11,060 nt of DNA from Beijerinckiaceae bacterium (GTDB taxonomy: Bacteria; Pseudomonadota; Alphaproteobacteria; Rhizobiales; Beijerinckiaceae): assembly GCA_947458675.1 (NCBI GenBank), contig CANHAW010000033.1, forward strand, positions 1 through 11,060. Direction: 5' to 3'. The position numbers were made by a program, and so were the translations under genes. The notes under the pieces are model-generated. The model did no database searches and was not told the origin of the DNA. It worked only from the letters and a program-made list of their open reading frames with translations. Numbering within the stretch: the stretch's first letter is position 1; the number at the start of each line of letters is the position of its first letter. Below, piece by piece: positions 1-7,102 of the stretch.

Positions 1-198
1 GGCCAGATCCCATTGATAGGTCTTCGCCACGCCACCAGAGGCTGCGATCGGCTGCGCCTGGGCATTGGCGGCCGCCTCGTCAATATCGGCCAAAGCAACC
101 TTGGCGCCTTCCGCCGCCAGCGCCTGGGCAATCGCCCCGCCAAGACCGCCACCAGCGCCAAAAACCAAAGCGACCTTGCCGCGCAAGCCCAGATCCAT
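1..198 (-). CDS. Short-chain dehydrogenase/reductase (SDR), N-terminal part only
   Basis: This is the first 66 codons of a leftward gene that runs off the left edge of the window. The visible protein starts MDLGLRGKVALVFGAGGGLG, a classical SDR Rossmann start: a beta strand, then the glycine-rich GxxxGxG nucleotide motif at about residues 14-20. The acidic pair in LADID at about residues 37-39 after the second strand suggests NAD(H) rather than NADP(H), which is an inference. The catalytic Ser-Tyr-Lys lies outside the window, so the substrate cannot be judged. The ATG has an AAGGAG Shine-Dalgarno 8 nt upstream. The gene follows the LysR gene on the same strand after a 66-bp gap, so it may be co-transcribed with the regulator or use its own promoter. 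It probably oxidises or reduces a hydroxy intermediate of the same cytoplasmic pathway as the DapA-like enzyme. Confidence 0.85.
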   Translation of the reverse strand, partial: MDLGLRGKVALVFGAGGGLGGAIAQALAAEGAKVALADIDEAAANAQAQPIAASGGVAKTYQWDLA

Positions 199-218
199 GT
201 GAAACACTCCTTTGTCTG

Positions 219-248
219 GCGTCTATATAGGCCGCTTGCGCCCAAAGG
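219..248 (-). promoter_or_regulatory. Weak possible promoter upstream of the SDR gene
   Basis: The LysR-SDR gap contains a TATATA box on the minus strand (about 223-228), roughly 30 nt before the SDR start codon. No good -35 element lies at the right distance. The element may be fortuitous, with the SDR gene simply read from the LysR transcript. Confidence 0.2.
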
Positions 249-264
249 CACAGCCATTGGCAGC

Positions 265-1221
265 CTATCTGCGGCGCCCTGCGGCGCGCGTATCCACAGC
301 CCCCGTGCGCGGCGCGGCAAGGGCGCGGCTGACAAGGCCCCTCAGCCATTGCTGGCCGGCATCCAAATCCTCGCGTTCATGCCAGACCTGCGCGAAGACG
401 AGATCGGGAACCGGAAACGGCACCGGCACCGGAAGCATGACGAGGCCGCTTGCCGAGCGAAAAACATCCAGCAGCTTTCGCCGCGAATGCGCGATGAGAT
501 CCGTTCCGGAAATGAGGGAGGGAATGGCGAGATAATGCGGCACGCTGGCAACAATGCGCCTTCTGTATCCCATGGCGCGAAGAATATCGTCGAGCTGCAC
601 ACCGGAATCGCTGCTGGGCGCGACCGTCACATGCGGCAGATCGAGAAAGGCCTGCAGACTGAGCCGGCCGTTGCGCAGACGCGGATTGGCGCGATCGACA
701 ATGCAGACAAGTTCGTCGCGGTAGAGTTCTTCGCCCTTCAGCCCGTCAGGGACCGAGGGAAACACACCGAGCGCCAGATCCGCCTTGTCTTCCAGCAGCA
801 GGCGGCAGGAGTGCACAGGCCCGCCCGTCTCGACCCTGATATCGACATTGGGCGCCTCGCGCCGGACGAATTTCACAATGCTGGGCAGCCCCTCCACCGT
901 CATCGCATCGCTCATCGCCAAGCGAAACATGCGGTGCGACAAAGCCGGGTCGAAATGGCTTGAGGCGGTCATGAGCGCGTGAATGTCCGACATGGCTCGC
1001 TCAAGCGGATCGCGCAGCGCCAGCGCGCGGGCCGTCGCCTTCATCACCGCACCCTCGCGCACCAGCAAAGGATCGCCGAAAATGGCGCGCAAGCGCCGCA
1101 AGGCATGGCTGACAGCCGATTGCGTCACATTGAGCTGTTCGGCCGCACGCGAGACGCTTTGCGTGCGCAACAGAGCATCGAGCATTTTGAGCAGGTTGAA
1201 ATCGAGGGTCGCGAGGGTCAC
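265..1221 (-). CDS. LysR-family transcriptional regulator
   Basis: The protein is about 318 aa, normal for the LysR family. The N-terminal winged helix-turn-helix covers about residues 6-65; SVSRAAEQLNVTQSAVSHAL is the typical LysR recognition helix region, followed by LRRLRAIFGDPLLVRE. The rest is the periplasmic-binding-protein-like inducer domain (about residues 90-300). The closing part of the N-terminal region (FDPALSHRMFRLAMSD) resembles the NahR/NodD-like subgroup, from memory. I prefer the GTG at 1221 (VTLATLDFNLL...) because AAGGAG lies exactly 6 nt upstream and the LysR core starts within a few residues. An ATG at 1242 would add seven residues, has a weaker AGGA, and would sit inside the operator palindrome. 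The gene is divergent from the DapA-like gene, the usual arrangement for a LysR activator and its target. A site just upstream suggests autoregulation. The inducer is unknown. Confidence 0.93.
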   Translation of the reverse strand: MTLATLDFNLLKMLDALLRTQSVSRAAEQLNVTQSAVSHALRRLRAIFGDPLLVREGAVMKATARALALRDPLERAMSDIHALMTASSHFDPALSHRMFRLAMSDAMTVEGLPSIVKFVRREAPNVDIRVETGGPVHSCRLLLEDKADLALGVFPSVPDGLKGEELYRDELVCIVDRANPRLRNGRLSLQAFLDLPHVTVAPSSDSGVQLDDILRAMGYRRRIVASVPHYLAIPSLISGTDLIAHSRRKLLDVFRSASGLVMLPVPVPFPVPDLVFAQVWHEREDLDAGQQWLRGLVSRALAAPRTGAVDTRAAGRRR

Positions 1222-1237
1222 GCCCGGCTCCTTGCAG

Positions 1238-1258
1238 ATCATGAATCCTATTCATGAT
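1238..1258. promoter_or_regulatory. LysR-type operator: perfect 9-bp inverted repeat with T-N11-A core
   Basis: ATCATGAAT, a 3-nt spacer CCT, then ATTCATGAT form a perfect 21-bp inverted repeat. The core ATGAAT-CCT-ATTCAT fits the LysR T-N11-A consensus. Its centre (1248) is about 64 bp upstream of the start predicted from the promoter at 1278-1305, the classical position of a LysR recognition site. It also lies 17 bp upstream of the LysR GTG, so bound regulator could repress its own gene. An extra CATGA half-site occurs at 1261-1265 and TCATG at 1284-1288, which may be the weaker activation site. Confidence 0.7.
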
Positions 1259-1277
1259 GCCATGACAACAACCGCCG

Positions 1278-1305
1278 TTGCAATCATGGTCTGCCAAAGG
1301 ATAAT
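1278..1305 (+). promoter_or_regulatory. Predicted sigma70-type promoter of the DapA-like/Bug operon
   Basis: TTGCAA (1278-1283) and GATAAT (1300-1305) are separated by 16 nt. The -10 box matches the consensus in five of six positions, and the -35 in four of six. The predicted transcription start is near 1312, giving a leader of about 22 nt before the ATG at 1334. The operator at 1238-1258 lies directly upstream. Confidence 0.55.
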
Positions 1306-1333
1306 CGCCCCAAGACAATCAGAGGGAAAACGC

Positions 1334-2320
1334 ATGAAAACGATCGGGCATCGCCGCTATGTCGCGGCACTCCTTCCCATGAACCGCGACATGACCATCG
1401 ATGAACAGGCCTATCGCCGCTTTGTCCGTTACTTCGTAAATGACCCCGCCTTCGTCAAAGAGGGCGGCCTGTGCGTCAATCCGGAAGCTGCTGAAATTTT
1501 CTACCTGACGCGCGCCGAAAAACGCCGCGTGCTCGAAATCTCCATGGAGGAAGCGCACGGCAAATTGCCGATCATCGCCGGCACCTGGGGGATCACGACA
1601 GCCGAGACAGTTGAGACCGCAAAAGATTGCAAGGCGCTCGGCGTCGACGGCATTTTCGTCACGCCACCGGGCGGCGCGCAGGATGTCACCTCCTGCTGGG
1701 ATGCCGACACCTATCCCGAAATCTGGCTCGATCAGATCAAGGAACAGGATCGCGCTGTCGATCTGCCGATCGTGACGCATCCGGTGGGTGGCGCCAAGCC
1801 GCCTTTCTATCCGGGCCTTCCGCTGGCTGCCACGCTGCGCATCTGCCGCGAAGTGCCCAATGTTGTCGGCTGGAAGATGACCTACACATATGAAGGCTTC
1901 CGGCTGATCGCCAAGGGATTGCGCGGCCTCGACCGCGATGTTGCCGTCATGGGCGCACTGGCATCGCGCTTCCATGAATACCGTCTGACGAATATGTTCG
2001 ACGGCACGCTGAGCGGCTTCTGGAATTTTGCGAAAGAACCCATGTTGGCCCATCTCGATGCATGGGACCGCCGCGATCTCGACGGCGCCTGCAAAGTCTG
2101 GGACAGCGGCCTCGCCGAATTGCAGGAATATATTGCCGATATGGGCCGCCTGCACATCCGCTACAAAACAGCAACATGGCTGCGTGGGCTCATTCCAAAT
2201 CCCTATATGCGCCCGCCCATGCCCAAGCCCATGCAGGTTGAAGTCGATACGATCTATCGCCTTCTCAAAAACCTCAATCTCAGCGTCATCGATCAAAAAG
2301 ACACACGGCTCGACACATGA
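1334..2320 (+). CDS. DapA/aldolase-superfamily protein (dihydrodipicolinate synthase family), atypical active site
   Basis: The protein is 328 aa, about 35 longer than E. coli DapA, with an extra C-terminal region. The fold signature of class I, Schiff-base (beta/alpha)8 lyases is visible. RRYVAALLPMNRDMTIDE matches the first strand, LPIIAGTWGITTAETVETAK the AGTG..T.E region, and PNVVGWKM the strand carrying the Schiff-base lysine (K181, as in GIKE). Compared by eye with DapA, the GTTGE motif is replaced by NPEAAE, the YY around Tyr107 by PPGG, and the YNxP motif around Tyr133 by THPVGG (T148). It is therefore unlikely to be a lysine-biosynthesis DHDPS. It may be a lyase, hydrolase or aldolase acting on a 2-oxo acid or sugar acid in the cytoplasm. 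The ATG is chosen for GAGGG 7 nt upstream. The reading frame is open further upstream but that part crosses the promoter. It is probably LysR-controlled and co-transcribed with the next Bug receptor. Confidence 0.88.
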   Translation: MKTIGHRRYVAALLPMNRDMTIDEQAYRRFVRYFVNDPAFVKEGGLCVNPEAAEIFYLTRAEKRRVLEISMEEAHGKLPIIAGTWGITTAETVETAKDCKALGVDGIFVTPPGGAQDVTSCWDADTYPEIWLDQIKEQDRAVDLPIVTHPVGGAKPPFYPGLPLAATLRICREVPNVVGWKMTYTYEGFRLIAKGLRGLDRDVAVMGALASRFHEYRLTNMFDGTLSGFWNFAKEPMLAHLDAWDRRDLDGACKVWDSGLAELQEYIADMGRLHIRYKTATWLRGLIPNPYMRPPMPKPMQVEVDTIYRLLKNLNLSVIDQKDTRLDT

Positions 2321-2346
2321 TCGCGCCGCACCGGGAGGATATTTCG

Positions 2347-3315
2347 ATGAAGACAATCATTGCTGCAATGACATGCGCCATCGGCTTGATGATTGCGCCG
2401 ACGGCAGATGCGCAGACCTATCCCGACCGACCGATCAAAGTCGTGGTGCCTTTCGCGCCCGGCGGCGCCGTCGATTCCCTTGCGCGCATCGTCAGCGCAA
2501 AAATGCAGGAATCGATGAAGCAGCCGGTGATCGTGGAAAACCGTCCGGGCGCGGGCGGCAATATAGCAGCTGACGCTGTCGCGAAATCACCGCCAGACGG
2601 CACAACGATTCTGCTCACGACGGTTGGCCATGCGATCAGCCCGTCGCTCTACAAGAAGCTCGCCTATGATCCCGTCAACGATCTTGCGCCGGTGACGCAA
2701 GTCATCAACGCCTCCCTGCTACTGGTCACCAATCCGAAATTCCCGGCCAAGACGCTCGACGAACTCGTGCAGCTGGCGCGCGCCAAACCGGGCGCGCTGA
2801 ATTACGGTTCGACCGGCATCGGCAACCCGCTCCATCTGACAATGGAAATGCTGAAGGTCGCCGCAAAAATCGACATTCAGATGGTGCCGTTCCGCGGCGA
2901 TGCGCCGCTCAATCAGGCGCTCGTCCAGGGCGATGTCGAAATGGCAGTGTCCCCGCTTGGAACGGCCGCCCCGCAAGTGGAGGCCGGCACATTGCGGGCC
3001 ATTGCCGTGACGGGAGCCAAGCGCTCGCCGCTCATGCCCAATGTGCCGACGATTGCCGAACAGGGCTATCCAAACGTCCTGACCGACAGCTGGCAGGGCA
3101 TGTTCGTCGCTGCAAAAACGCCGCAGCCCATCATTGAACGAATCCATCAGGAAGTGCTGAAGGCGATTCAGGATCCTGATGTGATCAAGCGGATCGCAGG
3201 GTTCGGTTCAGAGCCCGTCGGCAGCACGCCGGCGCAATTCGGCGCCTTTGTGAAAGCGGAAATGGAAAAATATGCGCGGCTCGTCGCCGATACCAAGGTG
3301 CCGCCGCAGGATTGA
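2347..3315 (+). CDS. Bug-family (TctC) periplasmic solute-binding receptor
   Basis: The protein is 322 aa with a Sec signal peptide (residues 1-23, ending TADAQ), then TYPDRPIKVVVPFAPGG, the hallmark start of Bug/TctC receptors. The family signatures continue: VIVENRPGAGGNIAADAVAKSPPDGTTIL at about 61-89, a KLAYDP..DLAPVTQV segment, and the C-terminal PxPIIERIHQEV helix. Bug proteins bind small carboxylates or related compounds in the periplasm; the ligand here is unknown. The ATG at 2347 is preferred because GGAGG lies 8 nt upstream and it starts the signal peptide directly. An ATG at 2317 overlapping the previous stop would put ten charged residues before the leader. The 26-bp gap and the terminator after it indicate an operon with the DapA-like gene, so its ligand is probably a substrate or precursor for that enzyme. 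No TctA/TctB membrane genes are in the window. Confidence 0.92.
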   Translation: MKTIIAAMTCAIGLMIAPTADAQTYPDRPIKVVVPFAPGGAVDSLARIVSAKMQESMKQPVIVENRPGAGGNIAADAVAKSPPDGTTILLTTVGHAISPSLYKKLAYDPVNDLAPVTQVINASLLLVTNPKFPAKTLDELVQLARAKPGALNYGSTGIGNPLHLTMEMLKVAAKIDIQMVPFRGDAPLNQALVQGDVEMAVSPLGTAAPQVEAGTLRAIAVTGAKRSPLMPNVPTIAEQGYPNVLTDSWQGMFVAAKTPQPIIERIHQEVLKAIQDPDVIKRIAGFGSEPVGSTPAQFGAFVKAEMEKYARLVADTKVPPQD

Positions 3316-3337
3316 TCCTGCCTGTCATCTCGCAATG

Positions 3338-3368
3338 AAAGCCCCGCGCTCAGGCGCGGGGTTTTTTT
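3338..3368 (+). terminator. Rho-independent terminator
   Basis: CCCCGCGC (3342-3349), a four-base loop TCAG and GCGCGGGG (3354-3361) form a perfect 8-bp GC stem followed by seven T (3362-3368). It ends the DapA-like/Bug operon 22 bp after its stop codon. On the minus strand the stem is followed only by CTTTC, so it would be a weak terminator for the convergent Bug gene ending at 3370. Confidence 0.9.
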
Positions 3369-3369
3369 G

Positions 3370-4356
3370 TCATTGCGGCTTGAGGCCGAGTTCAGTGGTG
3401 ATGTTCTTCCACAGATCGAGCTGGCTGGAGAGGAGTTTTCGCGCAGCATCAGGCGTGCTGGTCTCGATCTCGAAGCCCAGTCCCGGCGCTGTCTCGCGGA
3501 TTTTCTCGTCCTGCATGGCTTTGATCACTTCGGCATTCATCCGCGCAAGGATGGGCTCCGGCGTACCTGTCGGCGCCATCAGCATGAACCAGCCGGCGAA
3601 GTCGAAATCCTTCAGCGTTTCGGCAACGGTGGGGACATCCTTCATCGACGAGGCGCGCTTGTCGGAGGCAATGGCAATGGGGCGCAGCTTGCCGTCGCGA
3701 ATATGGGATTCAACCACGGCAACAGAGAAGACGCCGGCCTGCAGACGGCCCGCCATCACATCCTGCGGCGCATTGGCAATATTCGGGAAGGGCACGAGCA
3801 CCCATTCCATGCCGGCGCGCTTCTTCAGGGCTTGCGCCGTAATGCCGGCGAGATTGCGCGGCGAATCCACGGCGACCGATAATTTGCCGGGCTCTTTACG
3901 ATCGAGCGCAATCAATTCCTGCAGGTTTTTCGCCGGCACATCGGGATGCACGACAATCATCTGATGACTGCGCGCAATCATCGATACGGGCGCAAAATCC
4001 TTCACCGGATCATAGCTCAACTTTTCGATCAGGAAGGGATTGGAAACGAGTGCGGCCGAAGTGGCGAAGAAAAATGTATAACCATCGGGCGTCGCGCGGG
4101 CCACGGCATTTGCGCCGACAACATTGGCGGCTCCCGGCTTGTTCTCAATGATGACGCCCTGCCCCAGCGAGCGTGACAGACGATCGGCGAGCAAACGCGC
4201 CATCACATCCGGACTGGCGCCGGCAGCCTGCGACACAACGAAAGTGATCGGCCTGTTGGGCCAAGCCTGAGCCTGCGCCTCGGGCGCAAGAAGAGCAGAA
4301 ACGGCCAAAGCGGATGCACCGGCAAAGCCCATGACAGCACGACGCGACAGCGACAT
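3370..4356 (-). CDS. Bug-family (TctC) periplasmic receptor with twin-arginine-like leader
   Basis: The protein is 328 aa. The leader MSLSRRAVMGFAGASALAVS contains SRR followed by a hydrophobic stretch, resembling a Tat signal, with probable cleavage after EAQAQ (about residue 30). The mature start AWPNRPITFVVSQAAGASPD is the Bug hallmark, although the usual PFAPGG is changed to SQAAGA. VIIENKPGAANVVGANAVARATPDGYTF and KLSYDPVKDFAPVSMIARS follow as expected. A strong AGGAGGG sits 6 nt before the ATG. The gene is divergent from the alpha-hydroxy-acid dehydrogenase operon, which suggests the two are linked in function or regulation. Its ligand may be a hydroxy acid or an oxidation product, an inference from context. 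Folded export is unusual for this family, and the RR pair may be a Sec-compatible n-region instead. Confidence 0.92.
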   Translation of the reverse strand: MSLSRRAVMGFAGASALAVSALLAPEAQAQAWPNRPITFVVSQAAGASPDVMARLLADRLSRSLGQGVIIENKPGAANVVGANAVARATPDGYTFFFATSAALVSNPFLIEKLSYDPVKDFAPVSMIARSHQMIVVHPDVPAKNLQELIALDRKEPGKLSVAVDSPRNLAGITAQALKKRAGMEWVLVPFPNIANAPQDVMAGRLQAGVFSVAVVESHIRDGKLRPIAIASDKRASSMKDVPTVAETLKDFDFAGWFMLMAPTGTPEPILARMNAEVIKAMQDEKIRETAPGLGFEIETSTPDAARKLLSSQLDLWKNITTELGLKPQ

Positions 4357-4413
4357 GGCATTCCCTCCTGTTGATCGGGCGGCGGCAACCGCAAGTTTTT
4401 TGTAACCTCACCC

Positions 4414-4443
4414 ATCCTAGCGGGGCCCAAAGCAGCCGGGCAA
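4414..4443 (-). promoter_or_regulatory. Possible promoter of the leftward Bug gene
   Basis: On the minus strand TTGCCC (4438-4443) and TAGGAT (4414-4419) are separated by 18 nt. The leader would be about 50-60 nt. Both hexamers match only partly, so this is tentative. Confidence 0.35.
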
Positions 4444-4451
4444 CAGATTTT

Positions 4452-4481
4452 CCGCGATGCAAAATGCCTGTACCGCGATGC
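4452..4481. repeat. Two direct copies of CCGCGATGC, 21 bp apart
   Basis: CCGCGATGC occurs at 4452-4460 and again at 4473-4481. The 21-bp period equals two helical turns, so both copies face the same side of the DNA. They lie just upstream of the possible leftward promoter, within the 229-bp divergent region between the Bug gene and the dehydrogenase operon. They could be tandem activator half-sites. I found no convincing rightward promoter here; a TTGACC at 4529-4534 lacks a good -10 box. Confidence 0.4.
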
Positions 4482-4585
4482 GGGCAGAGCTTTCCTTGCG
4501 CTTTCCCGATTTTTGGCCAATCCTGTCGTTGACCGCAAAAAGCGGCGGCGGCCCGGTCCGCTCAAAAAGACTCTGGGGGAAAGCC

Positions 4586-5788
4586 ATGCGCACAACGCGC
4601 CGATCCTTGCTGGCTGGCAGCACAGCCACCGCATTCAGCCTGATGGCCTCGCGCGCGCTCGGCCAGGCCGGCGAAGAAATGGCCCGCCCCGACATAGCCT
4701 ATGAGGGCAGCAAGGCGCGGCAGAAATTATCCATCGTCAATCTTTTGGAGCTTGACCCGGAAGCCCGGAAAATTCTTCCCGACGGCGGCTATCAATATAT
4801 TGCCAGCGGTTCCGGCTCGAATTGGACGCGCGAGGAAAATCTGCGCGCCTTTCAGGATTTTCGCATTGAGCCGCAATCGCTCTCAGGCGTCAGCCGCGTC
4901 GATCTGAAAGTGAAAATTCTCGGCTCCGAACTTTCCATGCCGGTGTTCGTGCCACCCATGGGCAGCCATGGTCTTGCTCATGTGATGAAAGAAGAGGCCG
5001 CATCGCGCGCTGCCCATTCTGTCGGCACGCTGATGGCCACATCCACACAATCCAATCTCAGCATGGAAGAGATTGCCAGTTTCAATCCCGGACCGAAATG
5101 GTTCCAGATCTATGTGCCAACCGACCGGGGCTATTTGCGTGAATTGTGCCAGCGCGCGAAAGCCGCCGGCTATTCCGCCGTCGCGCCGACCATCGACAAT
5201 AATTATGCCTATCCGCGCGAAGAAAATATCCGCAACGCCTTCCGTCCGCCAAGCTCACTGGGCAAAGGCAATATGCCACGCAGCATTGCCGATCCAAAAG
5301 AAGCAGCGCGAGTCTTCGAGGCGCGCAAGCGCGATCTCAATTGGGATGACCTCGATTTCATCAAGAAAGAATTCGGCGGTCCTGTCATTGTGAAAGGCGT
5401 CATGTCGCCGCGCGTCGCCGATACGGCCTGCCGTCGTGGCTTTGATGCCGTCTATGTCTCAAACCATGGCGGACGCGCTTTCGACGGCGTCGAAGCCTCC
5501 ATCCACGCCCTGCCCCGCATTGCAGATGCAGTGGCAGGACGCGCGCCGATCATTTTCGACAGCGGCGTGCGGCGCGGCGCGGATGTTTTTAAGGCGCTGG
5601 CGCTGGGCGCAAGCGTCGTCGGCTGCGGACGTCCCGTCATGTATGGCGTGGCGCTGGGCGGGGCTGAAGGCGCACAAAGCGTGCTCGAATATATGCGCGA
5701 CAATCTCACGCTCGTGATGCGCCTGGCAGGAACAGCGAAAATCGCCGACATCAACAAGGATTTTTTGGCGCCGAGCCGGAAAGCATGA
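4586..5788 (+). CDS. Exported FMN-dependent alpha-hydroxy-acid dehydrogenase/oxidase (lactate oxidase-like)
   Basis: The protein is 400 aa. The leader MRTTRRSLLAGSTATAFSLM is a good twin-arginine signal (RR at 5-6, then a hydrophobic stretch), which fits export of a folded flavoprotein. The catalytic domain is a TIM barrel of the glycolate/lactate oxidase family. Active-site residues are all present: Y71 in YQYIASGSG, Y176 in WFQIYV, D204 in PTIDNN, K270 in VIVKGV, and H294 and R297 in SNHGGR. The phosphate-binding DSGVRRGADVFKALALGA..V..GRP segment is intact. It should oxidise an (S)-2-hydroxy acid to a 2-oxo acid in the periplasm. The ATG has GGGGA 5 nt upstream and starts the leader exactly; open frame before it is not coding. 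The gene is first in an operon with a PQQ-type dehydrogenase and a cytochrome c, so electrons may go to the cytochrome rather than to oxygen (inference). Confidence 0.92.
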   Translation: MRTTRRSLLAGSTATAFSLMASRALGQAGEEMARPDIAYEGSKARQKLSIVNLLELDPEARKILPDGGYQYIASGSGSNWTREENLRAFQDFRIEPQSLSGVSRVDLKVKILGSELSMPVFVPPMGSHGLAHVMKEEAASRAAHSVGTLMATSTQSNLSMEEIASFNPGPKWFQIYVPTDRGYLRELCQRAKAAGYSAVAPTIDNNYAYPREENIRNAFRPPSSLGKGNMPRSIADPKEAARVFEARKRDLNWDDLDFIKKEFGGPVIVKGVMSPRVADTACRRGFDAVYVSNHGGRAFDGVEASIHALPRIADAVAGRAPIIFDSGVRRGADVFKALALGASVVGCGRPVMYGVALGGAEGAQSVLEYMRDNLTLVMRLAGTAKIADINKDFLAPSRKA

Positions 5789-5828
5789 CGCAACAACAAG
5801 AATAACGATTCACCCAAGGGAGAAAGCC

Positions 5829-7100
5829 ATGTCCGTTTTCAGCAAGACCTTATCCAGACATCGCCTGTGCGCCAGCACGATTGTCGTCGCCGCACTTTGC
5901 GCTGGCCTGTCCCCGGCGCTGGCGCAACGCCCGCCGACCCAGATGAACCCGCTCGATCGCTCCGATCTCGGACGCAGCAATCAGGATCCCAATCTGCGCG
6001 GCTTGCCGGTTCCTGCTACCGTCACGCCGCTCGATAAAGTGCCCCTCGAGCGGATCAAATTGCCGCCGGGTTTCAAGGCGGAAGTCTATGCCCATGGCAT
6101 GCCGGGCGCGCGCACCATGGTGCAAGGCGACAAGGGCACAATCTTCGTCGGCTCGCGCGCCATCGGGCGCGTTTATGCGGTGGTGACGAAAGACGGCAAA
6201 CGCGAACAGAAAATCATTCTGCAGGGATTGACCCAGCCCAATGGCCTCGCCTTCAAGGATGGGTCGCTTTACGTTTTCGCGATCAACAAAGTCCTGCGCT
6301 TTGACGGCATCGAAAACGATCTCGACAAACTGCCGACGCCCGTCGATCTGACCGCGCAATTCAACCTGCCGGCAGACACGCAGCACGGATGGAAATATGT
6401 CGCCTTCGGTCCGGATGGAAAACTCTATGTGCCGGTTGGCGCCAATTGCAATATTTGCGAGGTCAATCCGGCCACGCATGCGCATATTCGCCGCTACAAT
6501 CCGGATGGAACCGGCATGGAAATCGTGGCGCGCGGCGTGCGCAACACAGTCGGCTTCGACTGGCATCCGGTGACGCGCGAACTCTGGTTTACCGATAATG
6601 GCCGCGATTGGGCCGGCGATGAAGGCCCAGAAGACGAACTGAACCGTTTGCCCAAGGGCAAGGAAGGCGCTTCCTTCGGCTTCCCCTATTGCCACGCCAA
6701 TAAAGTGCCGGATCAGGACATTAAAAAACCCAATGCCTGCGCCGGAACGACGCCGGCTGCCGCTTTGATGGGACCGCATTCCGCAGCACTCGGCATGGTC
6801 TTTTACACGGGCGATTCCTTCCCGGCGAAATACAAGAATGCAGCCTTTATCGCGCGCCATGGCTCCTGGAACCGCACCAAGAGATTCGGCTATGACATTG
6901 TGGTCGCCTTTCCGCAGAAAGACGGCACAGCGCGGGTCGAGAATTTCCTGACCGGCCTGCTCGATACGGAAAAGAACGAATTCCACGGTCGTCCGAGCCA
7001 TGTCATGCAGATGAAAGACGGCTCGCTCCTTATCGGGGATGAATTGCCCGGCGTTCTCTACCGCATCAGCTATGACGCCAAGCGCGTCGCGGCACGTTGA
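5829..7100 (+). CDS. Exported PQQ-type sugar/sorbosone dehydrogenase-like beta-propeller
   Basis: The protein is 423 aa with a Sec signal peptide (residues 1-33, ending SPALAQ). The family pattern of sorbosone dehydrogenase and soluble glucose dehydrogenase-like six-bladed propellers is clear. It includes LPPGFKAEVYAHGMPGARTM near 78-97, QHGWKYVAFGPDGKLYVPVG near 185-204, ARGVRNTVGFDWHP near 234-247, TDNGRDWAGDEGPEDELNRL near 255-274, and IARHGSWNRTKRFGYD near 341-356. H186, R238 and N239 correspond by position to the catalytic His and cofactor-contacting Arg-Asn of the family (by eye). Cysteines at 207/210 (CNIC), 288 and 304 may form disulfides. It should oxidise an aldose or aldehyde with PQQ in the periplasm. 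It has SD AAGGGAG 6 nt before the ATG and lies 40 bp after the dehydrogenase gene, with the cytochrome gene immediately after. No PQQ biosynthesis genes are in the window. Confidence 0.9.
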   Translation: MSVFSKTLSRHRLCASTIVVAALCAGLSPALAQRPPTQMNPLDRSDLGRSNQDPNLRGLPVPATVTPLDKVPLERIKLPPGFKAEVYAHGMPGARTMVQGDKGTIFVGSRAIGRVYAVVTKDGKREQKIILQGLTQPNGLAFKDGSLYVFAINKVLRFDGIENDLDKLPTPVDLTAQFNLPADTQHGWKYVAFGPDGKLYVPVGANCNICEVNPATHAHIRRYNPDGTGMEIVARGVRNTVGFDWHPVTRELWFTDNGRDWAGDEGPEDELNRLPKGKEGASFGFPYCHANKVPDQDIKKPNACAGTTPAAALMGPHSAALGMVFYTGDSFPAKYKNAAFIARHGSWNRTKRFGYDIVVAFPQKDGTARVENFLTGLLDTEKNEFHGRPSHVMQMKDGSLLIGDELPGVLYRISYDAKRVAAR

Positions 7101-7102
7101 TC

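Noticed and set aside
13..963. Long rightward open frame antisense to the LysR gene
   Set aside because: The minus strand encodes a clear LysR protein; the antisense translation has no recognisable domain and is a GC-rich shadow.
1334..2320. Assignment as DapA of lysine biosynthesis
   Set aside because: Catalytic triad motifs are not conserved and the context is catabolic with a LysR regulator and a Bug receptor.
2317..2346. Upstream ATG start of the first Bug gene overlapping the DapA-like stop codon
   Set aside because: It would put charged residues before the signal peptide and has no SD; the ATG at 2347 has GGAGG and a clean leader.
1319..2356. Leftward 345-codon open frame opposite the DapA-like gene
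   Set aside because: The plus-strand product has a full family signature; the antisense product is His/Ala-rich with no family match.
4457..4585. Upstream start of the alpha-hydroxy-acid dehydrogenase
   Set aside because: The extension is non-homologous and would bury the twin-arginine leader; the ATG at 4586 has a good SD.
5850..7001. Leftward 383-codon open frame opposite the PQQ-type dehydrogenase
   Set aside because: Shadow of a well-supported gene; no SD or domain seen.
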